NCBI GenBank assembly: GCA_001584585.1
Contig: LSYV01000001.1
Coordinates: forward strand, 213,069 to 277,068
Direction: 5' to 3'
DNA length: 64,000 bases
Source of the DNA: Gonium pectorale
Taxonomy: Eukaryota; Chlorophyta; Chlorophyceae; Chlamydomonadales; Volvocaceae
The notes under the pieces were generated by a model that was not told the origin of the DNA, did no database searches, and saw nothing but the letters and a program-made list of their open reading frames with translations. Below are positions 11,650 through 22,659 of this stretch, one piece after another; positions within the stretch are counted from its first letter, which is position 1, and each line of letters starts with the position of its first letter. A program made the translations under genes and the position numbers.

Positions 11650-12211
11650 GGGATGTGTGTCTGTCTCTCTCCTCATCGCGCGTGCTACCGAGCGGCCAAG
11701 GTCTAGCCTGCAGCGCGTAGAGGAAGGGAGACGAAGAGAGAAGAAAACATGGCACCATGTGCCCCGCTTGCCGATGCTGCTTGCGCACGCTCGCTCGCGC
11801 TTGCTTGCTTAACGGCTGTCATCCATTACGGTGTGGGAAGTGGTGTCACGGCGTCACGAGAAGGGAAATCAGCGACGTAGGCTCGAAGGATGATGGCAAG
11901 AACCTTACATGACCTTCCGCTAGTCGGTCAACCTAACGAAAGGGGTCTGCTAGCTGCTCATGGGCCTACTGCCCAAGAGCAGGACGAGACAGCGGCAACA
12001 GGCGCTGCCTCGGCCTAAAACACACGCGACCGGTACGGCGATCAAGAACCACCAACCGGAACCACAAACAGATCCAACACAGGTAATGATACACGCCAAT
12101 GCAACGCACTGACGAAAATGGAAGCATGGCAACACGACGGTAAACCAAGCGAACGCATCATGCAAAGACAGGTGACGGTAAAATGAACATGTGCACCAAT
12201 CTGAGCCGACA
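11650..12211. repeat. 562-bp direct repeat R1
   Basis: Repeats at 13261-13822 with an offset of 1611 bp and no differences that I noticed. The repeat starts GGGATGTGTG and ends GAGCCGACA, so TGTGTG…CGACA would give the TG…CA ends of an LTR. However, no primer-binding site follows it and no 5-bp target duplication is visible. Confidence 0.85.
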
Positions 12212-12213
12212 GC

Positions 12214-12264
12214 TGTCGTGCTCGTTTACTGCACAACGTGCGTTTCACGTGCATGCCCGTGACT
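12214..12264. repeat. 51-bp direct repeat, right copy
   Basis: Exact copy of 11597-11647, directly 3' of R1. Confidence 0.9.
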
Positions 12265-13260
12265 CCCCCCCCAGCGGGCAACGCAGTGAGACGAAGTGCA
12301 CCGCTGATGAAAGGATATGCACGTGGGCAATAGTGGATGCGCAGCAAAGAAACGAATCGTGCTCGCAACGAGAAGTCTGTGGACAGAGCAACCATAGCCC
12401 CCAACCGCTCGCCTTACGACAGTCATAACGCCCTATAGTACGGCACCTACGCTCGCACATCAACGCCCAACTGCCATCGCGAACACGGTGCTCCACGACC
12501 AGAAAAAGCATGTGATGGATACACACTGCCGGACAAACCGCGTCCGTGGCACGCAGTCAAGCTCGGCCAGGGCTCGACCTATCCCGCGCGCTAAGAGCAA
12601 GTCTCCCCCGTCCCACCGGCAGCAATGTTTAGCCTCGCACGCCCCTGGGCTAGCTCTGGGTGTTTAGCTCTGGCTACTGTGGCTTCTGGCGTCAACCTCT
12701 GGCAGTCACCCACAATGGCCTCCTACGGCAGGCGATGGCGCGACTCCTGGCGCTCGTGCTGGCTTCAATCGCTGGCGCTCGCAGGACCCCAAGAGGAGCA
12801 AACCCCCACACGCGTCGTCGGCCGTCGCACACCCGACCTACCGCCCCTTCGCGGCATCGACCCTCCTCGAAAGCCTGGCATACTCAGCGTCACGGTACCG
12901 AACAGCGCGCTCCAATCAGCGAAACCACCCGAGTGCGTACCTCCATGCACTGCGGGATCAGCACTGGGAATCGAGATGTCAGTGAACACCGGACATATGA
13001 AAATGATCAGCAAAGGACTCGATATCGATAAACGGACGTCGCAAACGCAACGGCAAGTAGGCTACCGACTGTGAACCTCCGAGAAACAACCACATCATCA
13101 CGGAACCCTGCGCGTCCTGTGCTAGGCGGCCTCTCATAGGTACGGGCGATCGTTGTCGCACGCGCGGGCGAGAAGAAGAAGAAAGCCGAACGATGGAGGA
13201 ATCAACAGCGGCACCTCGAAAACGTGCTCCACCCGAAGTGAAGCTTGGTCTCGTCCTGCT
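12265..13260. other. Sequence between the 562-bp repeats
   Basis: About 1 kb of unique sequence. A 149-codon open frame (12625-13074, plus) has no recognisable domain, and no gag or pol motif is seen. If R1 and R2 are LTRs, this would be the internal part of a small non-autonomous (TRIM-like) element. Confidence 0.35.
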
Positions 13261-13822
13261 GGGATGTGTGTCTGTCTCTCTCCTCATCGCGCGTGCTACC
13301 GAGCGGCCAAGGTCTAGCCTGCAGCGCGTAGAGGAAGGGAGACGAAGAGAGAAGAAAACATGGCACCATGTGCCCCGCTTGCCGATGCTGCTTGCGCACG
13401 CTCGCTCGCGCTTGCTTGCTTAACGGCTGTCATCCATTACGGTGTGGGAAGTGGTGTCACGGCGTCACGAGAAGGGAAATCAGCGACGTAGGCTCGAAGG
13501 ATGATGGCAAGAACCTTACATGACCTTCCGCTAGTCGGTCAACCTAACGAAAGGGGTCTGCTAGCTGCTCATGGGCCTACTGCCCAAGAGCAGGACGAGA
13601 CAGCGGCAACAGGCGCTGCCTCGGCCTAAAACACACGCGACCGGTACGGCGATCAAGAACCACCAACCGGAACCACAAACAGATCCAACACAGGTAATGA
13701 TACACGCCAATGCAACGCACTGACGAAAATGGAAGCATGGCAACACGACGGTAAACCAAGCGAACGCATCATGCAAAGACAGGTGACGGTAAAATGAACA
13801 TGTGCACCAATCTGAGCCGACA
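13261..13822. repeat. 562-bp direct repeat R2
   Basis: Copy of 11650-12211 without the flanking 51-bp repeats. Its 3' edge abuts the C/G-rich lead-in to the (CCGT)n array. Confidence 0.85.
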
Positions 13823-13982
13823 CCGACCCCCCATCACCGCTTCGCCCAGCCGCCAAACCTTACATGCACTCGCGCGCAAGTAGTACAGGCCCTTCCGGGT
13901 CGTCAAAACGTACTTTTTGGGCGGAGCCCCCGCCGCGAAGCGGCATTGGGGGGGCGGAGCCCCCTGGGATTGGTGGCGGTCT

Positions 13983-14213
13983 CCGTCCGTCCGTCCGTCC
14001 GTCCGTCCGTCCGTCCGTCCGTCCGTCCGTCCGTCCGTCCGTCCGTCCGTCCGTCCGTCCGTCCGTCCGTCCGTCCGTCCGTCCGTCCGTCCGTCCGTCC
14101 GTCCGTCCGTCCGTCCGTCCGTCCGTCCGTCCGTCCGTCCGTCCGTCCGTCCGTCCGTCCGTCCGTCCGTCCGTCCGTCCGTCCGTACGTCCGTCCGTCC
14201 GTCCGTACGTCCG
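13983..14213. repeat. (CCGT)n microsatellite, about 231 bp
   Basis: About 57 near-perfect tetranucleotide units, with two GTACG variants at the right end. All reading frames through it are open on both strands (for example PSVR repeats), so the long open frames here are artefacts. A 5' lead of CGGAGCCCC and GGGGGCGGAGCCCC motifs (13919-13965) adjoins it and may belong to the same mobile repeat. Confidence 0.97.
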
Positions 14214-15496
14214 CACCAAACTCCATCCCACGCTAAACCAACTAGTGCAATCTCATAATAATAGTATTCCTTATATGTGTGTAGAGTTCCATAGCCGTTG
14301 GTTGGCATTTGGCGATGGTCAACGCGTCCATTGGCTGGTCAGCATTGGAAAGCTGCCCCACCCAAACAACACCAACTGCGCCGGGAAATAGCCACGATGA
14401 TACCGTGAGATATGCACATACAGCTGATATGCGCCCGATCTCTGACTTGCTTGCTGGCGCTCACAATTCTCGCAACCATGTCAACTCATGGACCCGGCAC
14501 GGTTCCGACTAAACCCGCACAAGCCAAGCGGGCCTTCTCTAACGAACGTTGGTGCCCGTTTGCGGACAAGCACTGGGGTTCATGACGCGTTGACGCGTCC
14601 GGGCGTGTATGACCGTAGAGGCGGGCTCCCTCTTTCTCTGCAATTTCTCTTTTTTGACACGGTTGTGGCTCTCTTTCTCGCTCCCCTACCCCGTAGAGAG
14701 GGTGTGTGCGGGTGCGGGTCTATACCGGTTGCCCCTGCCCATGCATCCGCTACGGTACACATACACGCTCCAACCCTTCATGACCTAAATCCCCGATACG
14801 GTCTCACGGGGCTTCGCCCTTTTCCAAGCTTCAAGGAAGCTTTTCCCCCTACTTGTCACGGGCACGGCCAAACACAGCATAGACGCTCGTGGCCCACACG
14901 AGCTGCGCATGAGCATGGCCATGTGCAACATCAGCACCAACCCAGCACTTTCACCAACGAAGTTCAATATTCATTGCGTGGATAGAACCCTTTCAACCTA
15001 GATGTAGATAGAACCCTTTGAATCATACGGCCACTGATGTCGAGGATGCAGGACCCAAAGTGAGGTACTCAATTGTGTCTAGCTATGTGTTCCCGGATCA
15101 CAATCTACCCGTGGCCTCCCCGGCTTTCACTGGTACACCGTACACGTAACCAATGCAACCGCCAAAGGGTTTGCGGGCGTGTCGAAGCGAGTAGCTCCTC
15201 ACACCAAAGTCCACGAGACCCTCCCCGGTATGGACAAACAGCACATTCCGTGAGATGTAAGGCACCGCAAAATGCCGGCAAGCGCGGCCTGAAAAACGTC
15301 CTCACATGACATGCACCTGGAGTGTGTGACCCACTGCGACATGAACCCATCTAGCACACAGCCCCTTCCCACGCTGCACACAGCGTTCCACTGTGGGCGG
15401 CCTTTCGCCGAGTCGCCCAACAATCGGGACCATCGGATGCCGAATCCCACTCCATTCCCCCGTCGTGCCCGCCTGCCCTCGGCCTGCCACGGCCTC
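14214..15496. other. Intergenic, no gene recognised
   Basis: Contains a core repeat at 14598-14660, a fold-back around AAGCTTCAAGGAAGCTT (14826-14842) and a TAGATAGAACCCTTT repeat near 14983 and 15006. The right end should hold the 3' UTR of the GTPase gene. No further gene is evident. Confidence 0.4.
14598..14660 (+). repeat. Dispersed core repeat, copy D
   Basis: GTCCGGGCGTGTATGACCG and TAGAGGCGGGCTCCC, then TTTCTCTGCAATTTCTC. The left part of the core (CTACTGGAAACG) is missing here. Confidence 0.7.
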
Positions 15497-18400
15497 TTAT
15501 ATCCTCTTAACAATCTGGACGATGTCCTCATCATGGAGCACGTGGTCCCGTCCTACGCGCTGGGGCCGGTGCTTGACGGACGAGCCCCACACCAGAGCGT
15601 ACTTGAACTGCTTGATGAGCGTCTTGTGGATGCGGTTGCAGAAGTCCTCCACGGTGCTCCGCTGCCGGTGCAGCACCACCGGCTCGTTAAAGTCGGGCAG
15701 TTTGCCTGAGATGGGTGGCCAAGTGGGCAAGAAGCAAATGCGATTATGACATCAGCGCGGCTGCTCTCCGACAGATGGTCATAAGGACTCATGAGGACTT
15801 GCCCTCATGTGGACTTGTCGTGTGCATAATCAGCACAGATACCAGGGGGGGGGGGGTAGAAAAGTTTTTAACAGACCCCACGATCATTTTCTTGTGAGGG
15901 GTCCGGGACCGAGGACCGACCGACCGTACGGCGCACACTTGTACGGCACATACCGTACGACAACACCAGAACCTGAGCCGTTTTAAACGAAAGTTGCACC
16001 GTTGGAACGCTCTCGGTAAGCTGTATACATTTACATTCACAGATCTCACGTACAATTCTCATGGCACTGCGTCAGAGCAGACGTCTTGGCCGCTACCCAC
16101 CCGACCACCCTGCTGAGGCATGCGGCCCCTACGGCCGTGCCCTTTAGCCCCGCCCTGGCTCCACTGTTCCCCCGCCAATTCCACGACAGCCGCTCTTCCT
16201 GAAGCCCCCCTGGCCTTCGGCGCGCTCGCTGCCGCCCAGCGACGGCCACGGCGCACCTCCAGACCGGGCGTCGATGCCAGCTGCTGTGTGAGCCGCGGAC
16301 ACGTCAGGCACACCAGATGATAGTGGCCAGTCGTCCCCCGCGCGTTACGGAATGAACTCTGAAGGGTTGCAACTCTGGAAGCTGGTCCAGTCGGGACTCC
16401 GCCAGAGCCGCGGCAAGGACTGCGCACAGCGCTTCAGGCCCCATGGAAAGATGCGCGGCGCCGCTAGGCGGCAGGACACGGTCTAGGTGAAGCAGAATGA
16501 TGCGTGTGGCGGCGGGTAGGGAGGCATGGTCGACATCGGTCGGGCCATGGAACTAAGTCTTACTTCACTTATGCGGTAAAATAGTAGTTCTACATGCAAG
16601 GAGCCGAACGCTACAACTTGGAGTGAAAACGGAGCTCTGGGTAAAAAGTTATGCGCACCGTGTCAAAAACCCTGACCACCCTCCCGACCGACGACCGACC
16701 CCTGCCGTACAGTACACTTTGACATGCCGTATCTTTGTCGTACATGCATCTTTTTTAATTCTGAAAACAGGCATGGAACGCTCTCGTCAAGCTCTTTCAT
16801 ATGGAATCGTGGGGTATTTTGCGGCGAATCTACCCCCCCTGCAGATACTACGGATGGAGAACAGGCCCCCGCCTTCACCCTGCAGGTACTCCGTTACCCC
16901 GGATCCCGTCGGCCCACAGGTAGGCCCCCTTGCCGCACCTTTGGGCTTAGTGTAGACGCGCACCAGGTCCAGGTACTCCCAGCACATCTCTACCAGGCCG
17001 TCCAGGTTCCATTCGTGGAAGGCACAGACGGGGCAGTAGTGCGGCAGCCTGACGGCATTTACAACAGGGCAGATGGGGAGTCTCGCTGCAGTCGTCCTTT
17101 CATCGCGTTCTTAAGTGTCGGACTGCAAGTAAGGGACCTCAGCTGTACTACACTATCCGCCGGCCCCATCAAGCACGCGCACGGATGCTCGCGCACGTAC
17201 TTGGACATGATTTCGAGCTCCTCAATGGTGATCTGGTCAATTTTGTTGATGACGTAGATGGCGGGAATGTACACACGACTGCCCTCAATCACGTCCACCA
17301 GGTCGTCAAGGTCGTGGTCATCCGTCATGTGGATGTCCGCGTTGTGGATGCTGCAAGGCGGGTTAGGAGACAATACAAAGAGAATGATTACAGACGTGTA
17401 CGCGGGCGAGCCTAGCAGCAGGACAAGCAATGACGCGCGCGTTGTAAATAACGGAACTGCGTACGGAAACATGTGAAAAGGCAATGCCTGTAGAAAGGAC
17501 ACTCACCGGTACTCTGAGCACACCGCCTTGACGGCGTCCAGGTCTATCTTCGGAGTGGCCACAGTGGTGGTGAAGTTGATGCCACCGCGGTCTTTTTTCC
17601 TTCGGGCAGAATACGGACCGTAGGAGAGGGTATCCACAGGTATTCGGGAAAACGTCAGGGGCAACCTCTGTAAGACCCCATGGCCACAAGGTACCAGCAG
17701 TGCCCAAGACGGAGTACGGAGGGAGGAAGTGTAAACGCGCCAGCGCCTCCAGGCACAGGGCCAGCGCGCTAAGGGGCGTAAGGCGCGTTACGCACGCGCT
17801 CATTCCGCGCTGCAAGCTCCTTTAGCGACGGCGCGCACGGACAGCCGCCTTTGCGGCGAGGGAGGATGTGGTGGTGCGATGTGCTCATGTTACCGCACAA
17901 AATGCATGTGGCAGCACATGGTGTACTATGTTATCTCCCTGTACGGACACCATATACCTGAACGTTATACTCGGCGGCTTCTTGTTCAGACGAATCCCGA
18001 AACCCTGCACACCCAAGAACCACATTAGGGCCCGTGAGCCAAGAACCGTCAGACCCCTGTCGGGTCCGAGTGTTTATGGCAGCACGATGCCCAGTCCCCA
18101 CTCAAATGCTAATTGAACACTCAGGCATGTACGCAAGGGCAGTACGCAAGCTTACCAGCCCTGCCACCGGGACAGAAGGCAGCTCGATTTGTAAGGAAGG
18201 TGGCGTTTGCAATTGTTGATGCGGCCCGCCTCTTGTGGACGTCGTGCCTATCATGCCATGCACCGGCTATTCTACGCTATGCGGACTGTGGTAAAAGGGC
18301 GCTCAATACTTTGTGCTGCAGAGATGTAGTTCATGTTTCTTCCTCGATTCCACCTTTATGTGTGCCAACCTGCCTAGCGCGACAGCCTTTCCCAAGAATG

Positions 18401-19907
18401 CCAAGCATTTGAGTTCAGTCCTGGCGCATTCCTTGCCCATCATCCAAACACCCGAACCCCTCGGCACAACATGAGAAGGGTATGGATATCAACGAGCTGA
18501 ACGCGAGAAGCGTTCGCTCCGTTTGGCTGCCAAGCCGGTTCGTGCCTTCGTTTCGCCGGCAGGGATGTCGGAGATCCGAAAGTCCGCAACAACAGGGACA
18601 CCGCCCGAAGGCAAGCTCGTACCTCGAGCTCGTGCTCAATGAGACGCTTGTGCGTGAGGGGCTTCAAGCAGTCCAGCACGATGAGGATGAGATTGCACGT
18701 TCGGGCCGTCGAGATGACCTGTGAGGGCGATGCATGGCGACGCAGCAGCGCATCATACAGGACCCGATCCCGCAAATTGCCAGATTACTTAGTTCACACT
18801 TCATCCCGGGTTAGGGACCCAGTGCAGTGCACATTCATCCCCAAAAATATTCGGCTCCATCCTTGCACCCAATCCTGGCTGCAGGAACCCAGCCCAAGGA
18901 TGAACGAAAGGGCCCAGCCCTTCGCAACGCCCTACCTGCCGACCGCGACCCTTGCCGTCCTTGGCGCCCTCAATAATACCGGGCAAATCCAGCATCTGGA
19001 TCTTGGCGCCACGGTACCGCACGATACCGGGGACGCACGTGAGGGTTGTAAACTCGTAAGAGGCCGCCTGCGCGTACGGGGCGCTGCGCATCGGTGAGAG
19101 TAGCAACAAGCTGGCAGGCGCGCGTTGCTGCGGAAGGATCGCCCACTTGCGCACCAAGTCTTCCCCACACCGTATCGCATGCGCAGTAACCTTGCTTGCA
19201 GTCGTTCGTGTTCAACATCACCCTGGTGCCGGACCTAGTGCTTTCCGCCCTCACGGCTTCGTTAAAACATCATCGGCACGCCCTTCCCCTGCACTCCAGC
19301 TACAAAGATCCGGGCACATTTGTACTGTACATGCCCCCACGGAGGCCCACCTCCGAGTATGTGCCTGTGAGCTTGGTTAAGAGGGTCGATTTGCCCACGG
19401 ACGGGAAGCCCACGAAGCCCACACGTGCATCGCCAACCTTGGTCACATCAAAGCCTGTATATATATGGCACGAGAAGCTTGGTAGGATACACGGAAGCTA
19501 GAGCCTAGTGCGCCATGGAGCCGCGAGGCGGCTCCTTACACACACACGGTGCGCGGGGCGCGGGTGGGGCGTCGTCCTTCAACCTAGCAGCAGAACCAAC
19601 CCACCTTCCCCGCCGGGCCCCCCCTTGGCCCCTGTGCTAGGCTCCAGCAAGTCCCTCCGGAGCTTTGCCAGCTTAGCCTGCAAGCAGATCGAACCGTCAA
19701 GACATTGCGGCCCGCGCTCGCGCCCAAACCCAAGCTATCTTACCTTGAGCATGCCCAGATGGCCCATGGTGGCTTTATTCTTCTGGGTCCTAGCCATCTG
19801 GGGTGTGACGAGGCAGGTAACAAGGTAAGCGCGCAGCCGACGGCCGTCGCAAGCTTCGCCGATGGTACCTCATCCTCAATCTCTTTGATTTTCTGTATAA
19901 TACTCAT
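15497..19907 (-). CDS. DRG1: Developmentally regulated GTP-binding protein, DRG1 type
   Basis: Cytosolic TRAFAC-class GTPase associated with polysomes in other eukaryotes. Minus-strand exons: 19869-19907, 19744-19797, 19605-19677, 19351-19454, 18936-19067, 18623-18718, 17958-18004, 17507-17599, 17201-17350, 16939-17048, 15497-15705. All eleven close in phase, giving 368 aa; plant DRG1 proteins have about 370. Order: N-terminal helix ([13 protein letters not shown] then [10 protein letters not shown]), G1 GFPSVGKS at about residue 70, G3 DLPG, G4 NKID, and a C-terminal TGS domain ([20 protein letters not shown]) ending in IVQIVKRI. The strings [14 protein letters not shown] and [16 protein letters not shown] are near-identical to plant DRG1. 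All splice sites are GT-AG. Intron 10 is long (1.2 kb) and appears to carry inserted sequence. No frameshift or stop is present, so the gene looks functional. Confidence 0.95.
15706..16938. other. Enlarged intron 10 of the DRG1 gene
   Basis: Other introns of the gene are mostly under 400 bp. This one is 1.2 kb with a GC-rich centre (16060-16450) between two arms. The arms share spaced motifs (a GACCGACCGAC-like run, GTACGGCA, GAACGCTCTCG, CAAGCTCTTTCAT/TAAGCTGTATACAT) at about 15905-16040 and 16675-16800. This suggests an inserted element with diverged direct repeats at its ends, of unknown type. Confidence 0.4.
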
Positions 19908-20339
19908 TGCGCCGTGTTCCAAGCAGAAAGGCTTAGGTTAGGACAGAGCGTGGCTTGGGGTGTTGCTTGAACGAAAGCATGCACTATGGCTGTCTAGAGC
20001 TACAGCACGGTAAAGCGTTCTTATAGCGTTGAAGTGCCAAGCGTAGACCAGTGAGTGCCTGCCTTTCAGCCTTCGGCGCCGCAATTGGCAAAAAACATGA
20101 ATTGGTAACAGCTGAACGCGGTGTGCACTGAGTTACGAGGAGTTGCGGAAATTGCTTATGCTGCGAATTCGCTTTGGGCCTTACCGCGTACGGCCGATCG
20201 AGCGGCAGCCTGCACCGGTGTCTGTGTCTGTATCCTGCACACTATGCTTGTCCTGTGATCAACAGTATACCTATGAAGATAAGGAAGGATGTCTCCCCTC
20301 ATGGTGTAATCCGCCTGCCGCGGCTGAAGCCCTAGGGCA

Positions 20340-20720
20340 GAGCTGGCAGAGTGTGTGGAGTGCGGGAATGCGGAGTACTGGGTGTGCACGTGTGCGGAGT
20401 GTGCGGGATGCGGGGTACTGGGTGCGGAATGTGCGGGGGTGCGTAGTGCGCGGGGGGTGCGGAGTACGGAGTACTAGTTGCGGAGTGTGCGGAGTACGGG
20501 GTGTGGGGTGCGGAGTGTGCGTACAATTGTCCTACCTCGCGGAAAGGGCGCGCATGACTAGACACTGTCTGTTCCACCCCAACCGCCGGAGTGTGCGGGG
20601 GGTAGAGGGTTGGAAGGCATTCTCAGTAGAGAAGCCCTCAGTAGTGTGCGGGGGGGGGGGGTGCGGAGTGTGCGGAGTACTGGGTGCGGGGTGCGGAGTG
20701 TGCGTACGATTGGCTATCGT
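20340..20720. repeat. GTGCGGAGTACTGGGTGCGG minisatellite
   Basis: Irregular tandem copies of short G-rich words (GTGCGGAGT, GTGCGGGG, AGTACTGGGTGCGG) at 20340-20525 and 20588-20710, separated by a ~60-bp unique piece. Strongly purine-skewed on the plus strand, with a G-run at 20649-20658. Confidence 0.8.
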
Positions 20721-21925
20721 AGCCAATTGGCTGGTAATACATACATATGGCGGGGCACGTCGGCGGGCTCCCGTGCCCTGAAGAGCACGCAGTCAAACTG
20801 CAACTGGCTCTGCTATCCAGCGTGTCCAGCATATTCAGCGAGACCCCGCGTTTTGTATGGATTGTGCATGCAGATGCCGTAACCCACGCCGAAGCATAAC
20901 GGGTGGCTCACTCATCAGGCCTTATAGGCTCACAACGGCCACCGATGGATCAACGGTGCCATACGGTGCTGGCCGTGTACTCGAGCCCATGCACAGTTCA
21001 GCCTGCCTGTTCATGCGTCGGGTGCCTTGCAGAGGCTTGCAGGGATGAATTAGGGCCCGGTCACAAAATCTAAATGTATCGGTCACGCAGTGAAGGCAAG
21101 CTTGCTTGATATCCGGCCGGCTTCCAATCCACGCATGCAAAGGTTACCAGGCCATCCGCATCCACCCTGTCATGTGCAGTTACCGGCAACACCGCATCAG
21201 TGACACTGGGTGACCGGACCCCCCCCCCCTCGCACGCAGCAAGGAAGTAAGCTGGCGAGGGCGATACAAGAATCACACACGGCCCAAACAACGATGATCC
21301 AACACAGGCAGTGCGGCCGCCGAGGAGCCCGTAGGCCCCTATACGCGCATCCTACCGGGTCGATACAGCTGCTGGCCCTGCGGCTTGGCACGCGGTGACG
21401 CGCGGTGCGAAGCCACGCTCTCTAACGACGTGCAGTTGCACCGCGATTTGGCGAGTCGAGGCTTGCGCTACTGCGTATCGGTAGCTGTTACCAAACAGCT
21501 GACTGCAGGTTGATCAGGCAGATCAGGCCTGAGTCGGGCTGCCGGCTAGGATGGCGTTCTTGGCTGACCCGGATGACCTAGGAAGAAGGCTCTGTCCTAA
21601 GGCCGTGTGTATTACACTATATGTGACAGGCAGGCAGCCCGAGCGACCCGTCGTACGACATGTACGACGTTCGTGGCACACAACACTGCCACGTGTCTCA
21701 CGTACAACAGCACGCACACGCGCACAAACCCTCCCAAACCCCCCAGGTATGGCAACTGACAGCCGCTTGTACCAAGAATAGCACGGCCGTCACATGCACA
21801 TGACAGCCCATCCCGGCTTTGTCTTCCCATCTCAAAGCTCGCATCCTTGGAGCCTCGTCTCCTCACCTCCTTCGTCCGCCATCCCCTGGCCCTGTCGTGC
21901 ACCTCTGCTTTCCCTGCTGCTTTCA

Positions 21926-22015
21926 TGCGGAAACGCCGGACCTTTGGCGTGTGTATGTCCGTCGAGGAGGGTCAAGGTGGCCTCCCTGTTTCTGCTTTCT
22001 GTTCTTCTTGACTGC
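21926..22015 (+). repeat. Dispersed core repeat, copy E
   Basis: GCGGAAACGCCGGACCTTTG, then GCGTGTGTATGTCCG and TCGAGGAGGG, followed by a C/T-rich tract ending TTCTTGACTGCAG at 22017. The sequence just after it reads openly (DPLVDDLEALYRRRPFVPSK) to a GTAGGT donor at 22123, so it may act as the acceptor of a 5' exon. Confidence 0.7.
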
Positions 22016-22659
22016 AGTTGACCCCCTTGTAGATGATTTGGAAGCGCTTTATCGACGGAGGCCATTCGTGCCGAGCAAACGCTGGTGGCAAAATGCCATG
22101 CTTTCTGTTGCGAACTGGAGGGTAGGTATACTAGCGGTTCGGGCGCACGTCATTGCGGATTGTGCACAAACGTAGCCCTCGAGCTTGTCGAGCTTGACGA
22201 GGCAATTTCTCTGCTGGGCACGATTTCTGCAAGGTATCGAGCGAGGATCGGGTGGCTGATCGGCAAGGGGGGAAGCACACCCAGAATCCGCAGTCTGCCG
22301 AAAGCGGGGGCCGAGGTCTCGGATTACTATGTTAAGGCTTAAACCACCGTCACTACCCCTCCTCCCCGCGTCATCTGGTGCCAGCCAACAGGGTTTTCCC
22401 GTTCGGCTCTTTCAACCACAGGGCCAGCAGCTTAGGACCAACTCCTTACCTAAGCGCTTTAAAGTCCGATATGGATATCCGTGCTCAGGGTTACGTGATA
22501 TGCACACCGTGCCGAGGAAACTTTGCATGCCGGTTGGTCTTCAACCCGGAAATGAAGCGGCACGGTGTACGGCTGTGTTATGAAACTGAACTTCAGAGTT
22601 ATACATTTATGTACCTTGTACAGCTAAGCAGAGTTCCACGACATATTCACGGCGGCGAG

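Larger units (their letters stand above)
19908..22659. other. Divergent intergenic region between DRG1 and the SGNH gene
   Basis: The two genes are transcribed away from each other from here, so both promoters lie within 2.75 kb. It contains a minisatellite (20340-20720), a core repeat (21926-22015), several GTACGACA/TGTACGAC palindromic words near 21650-21670, and no recognisable gene. Confidence 0.5.

Noticed and set aside
11650..13822. Complete LTR retrotransposon
   Set aside because: The repeats have TG…CA ends, but there is no primer-binding site, polypurine tract beside R2, target duplication or pol motif. Kept only as a direct repeat.
13802..14391. Long open frames of PSVR/GRTD repeats on both strands
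   Set aside because: They are translations of the (CCGT)n microsatellite, whose period keeps all frames open.
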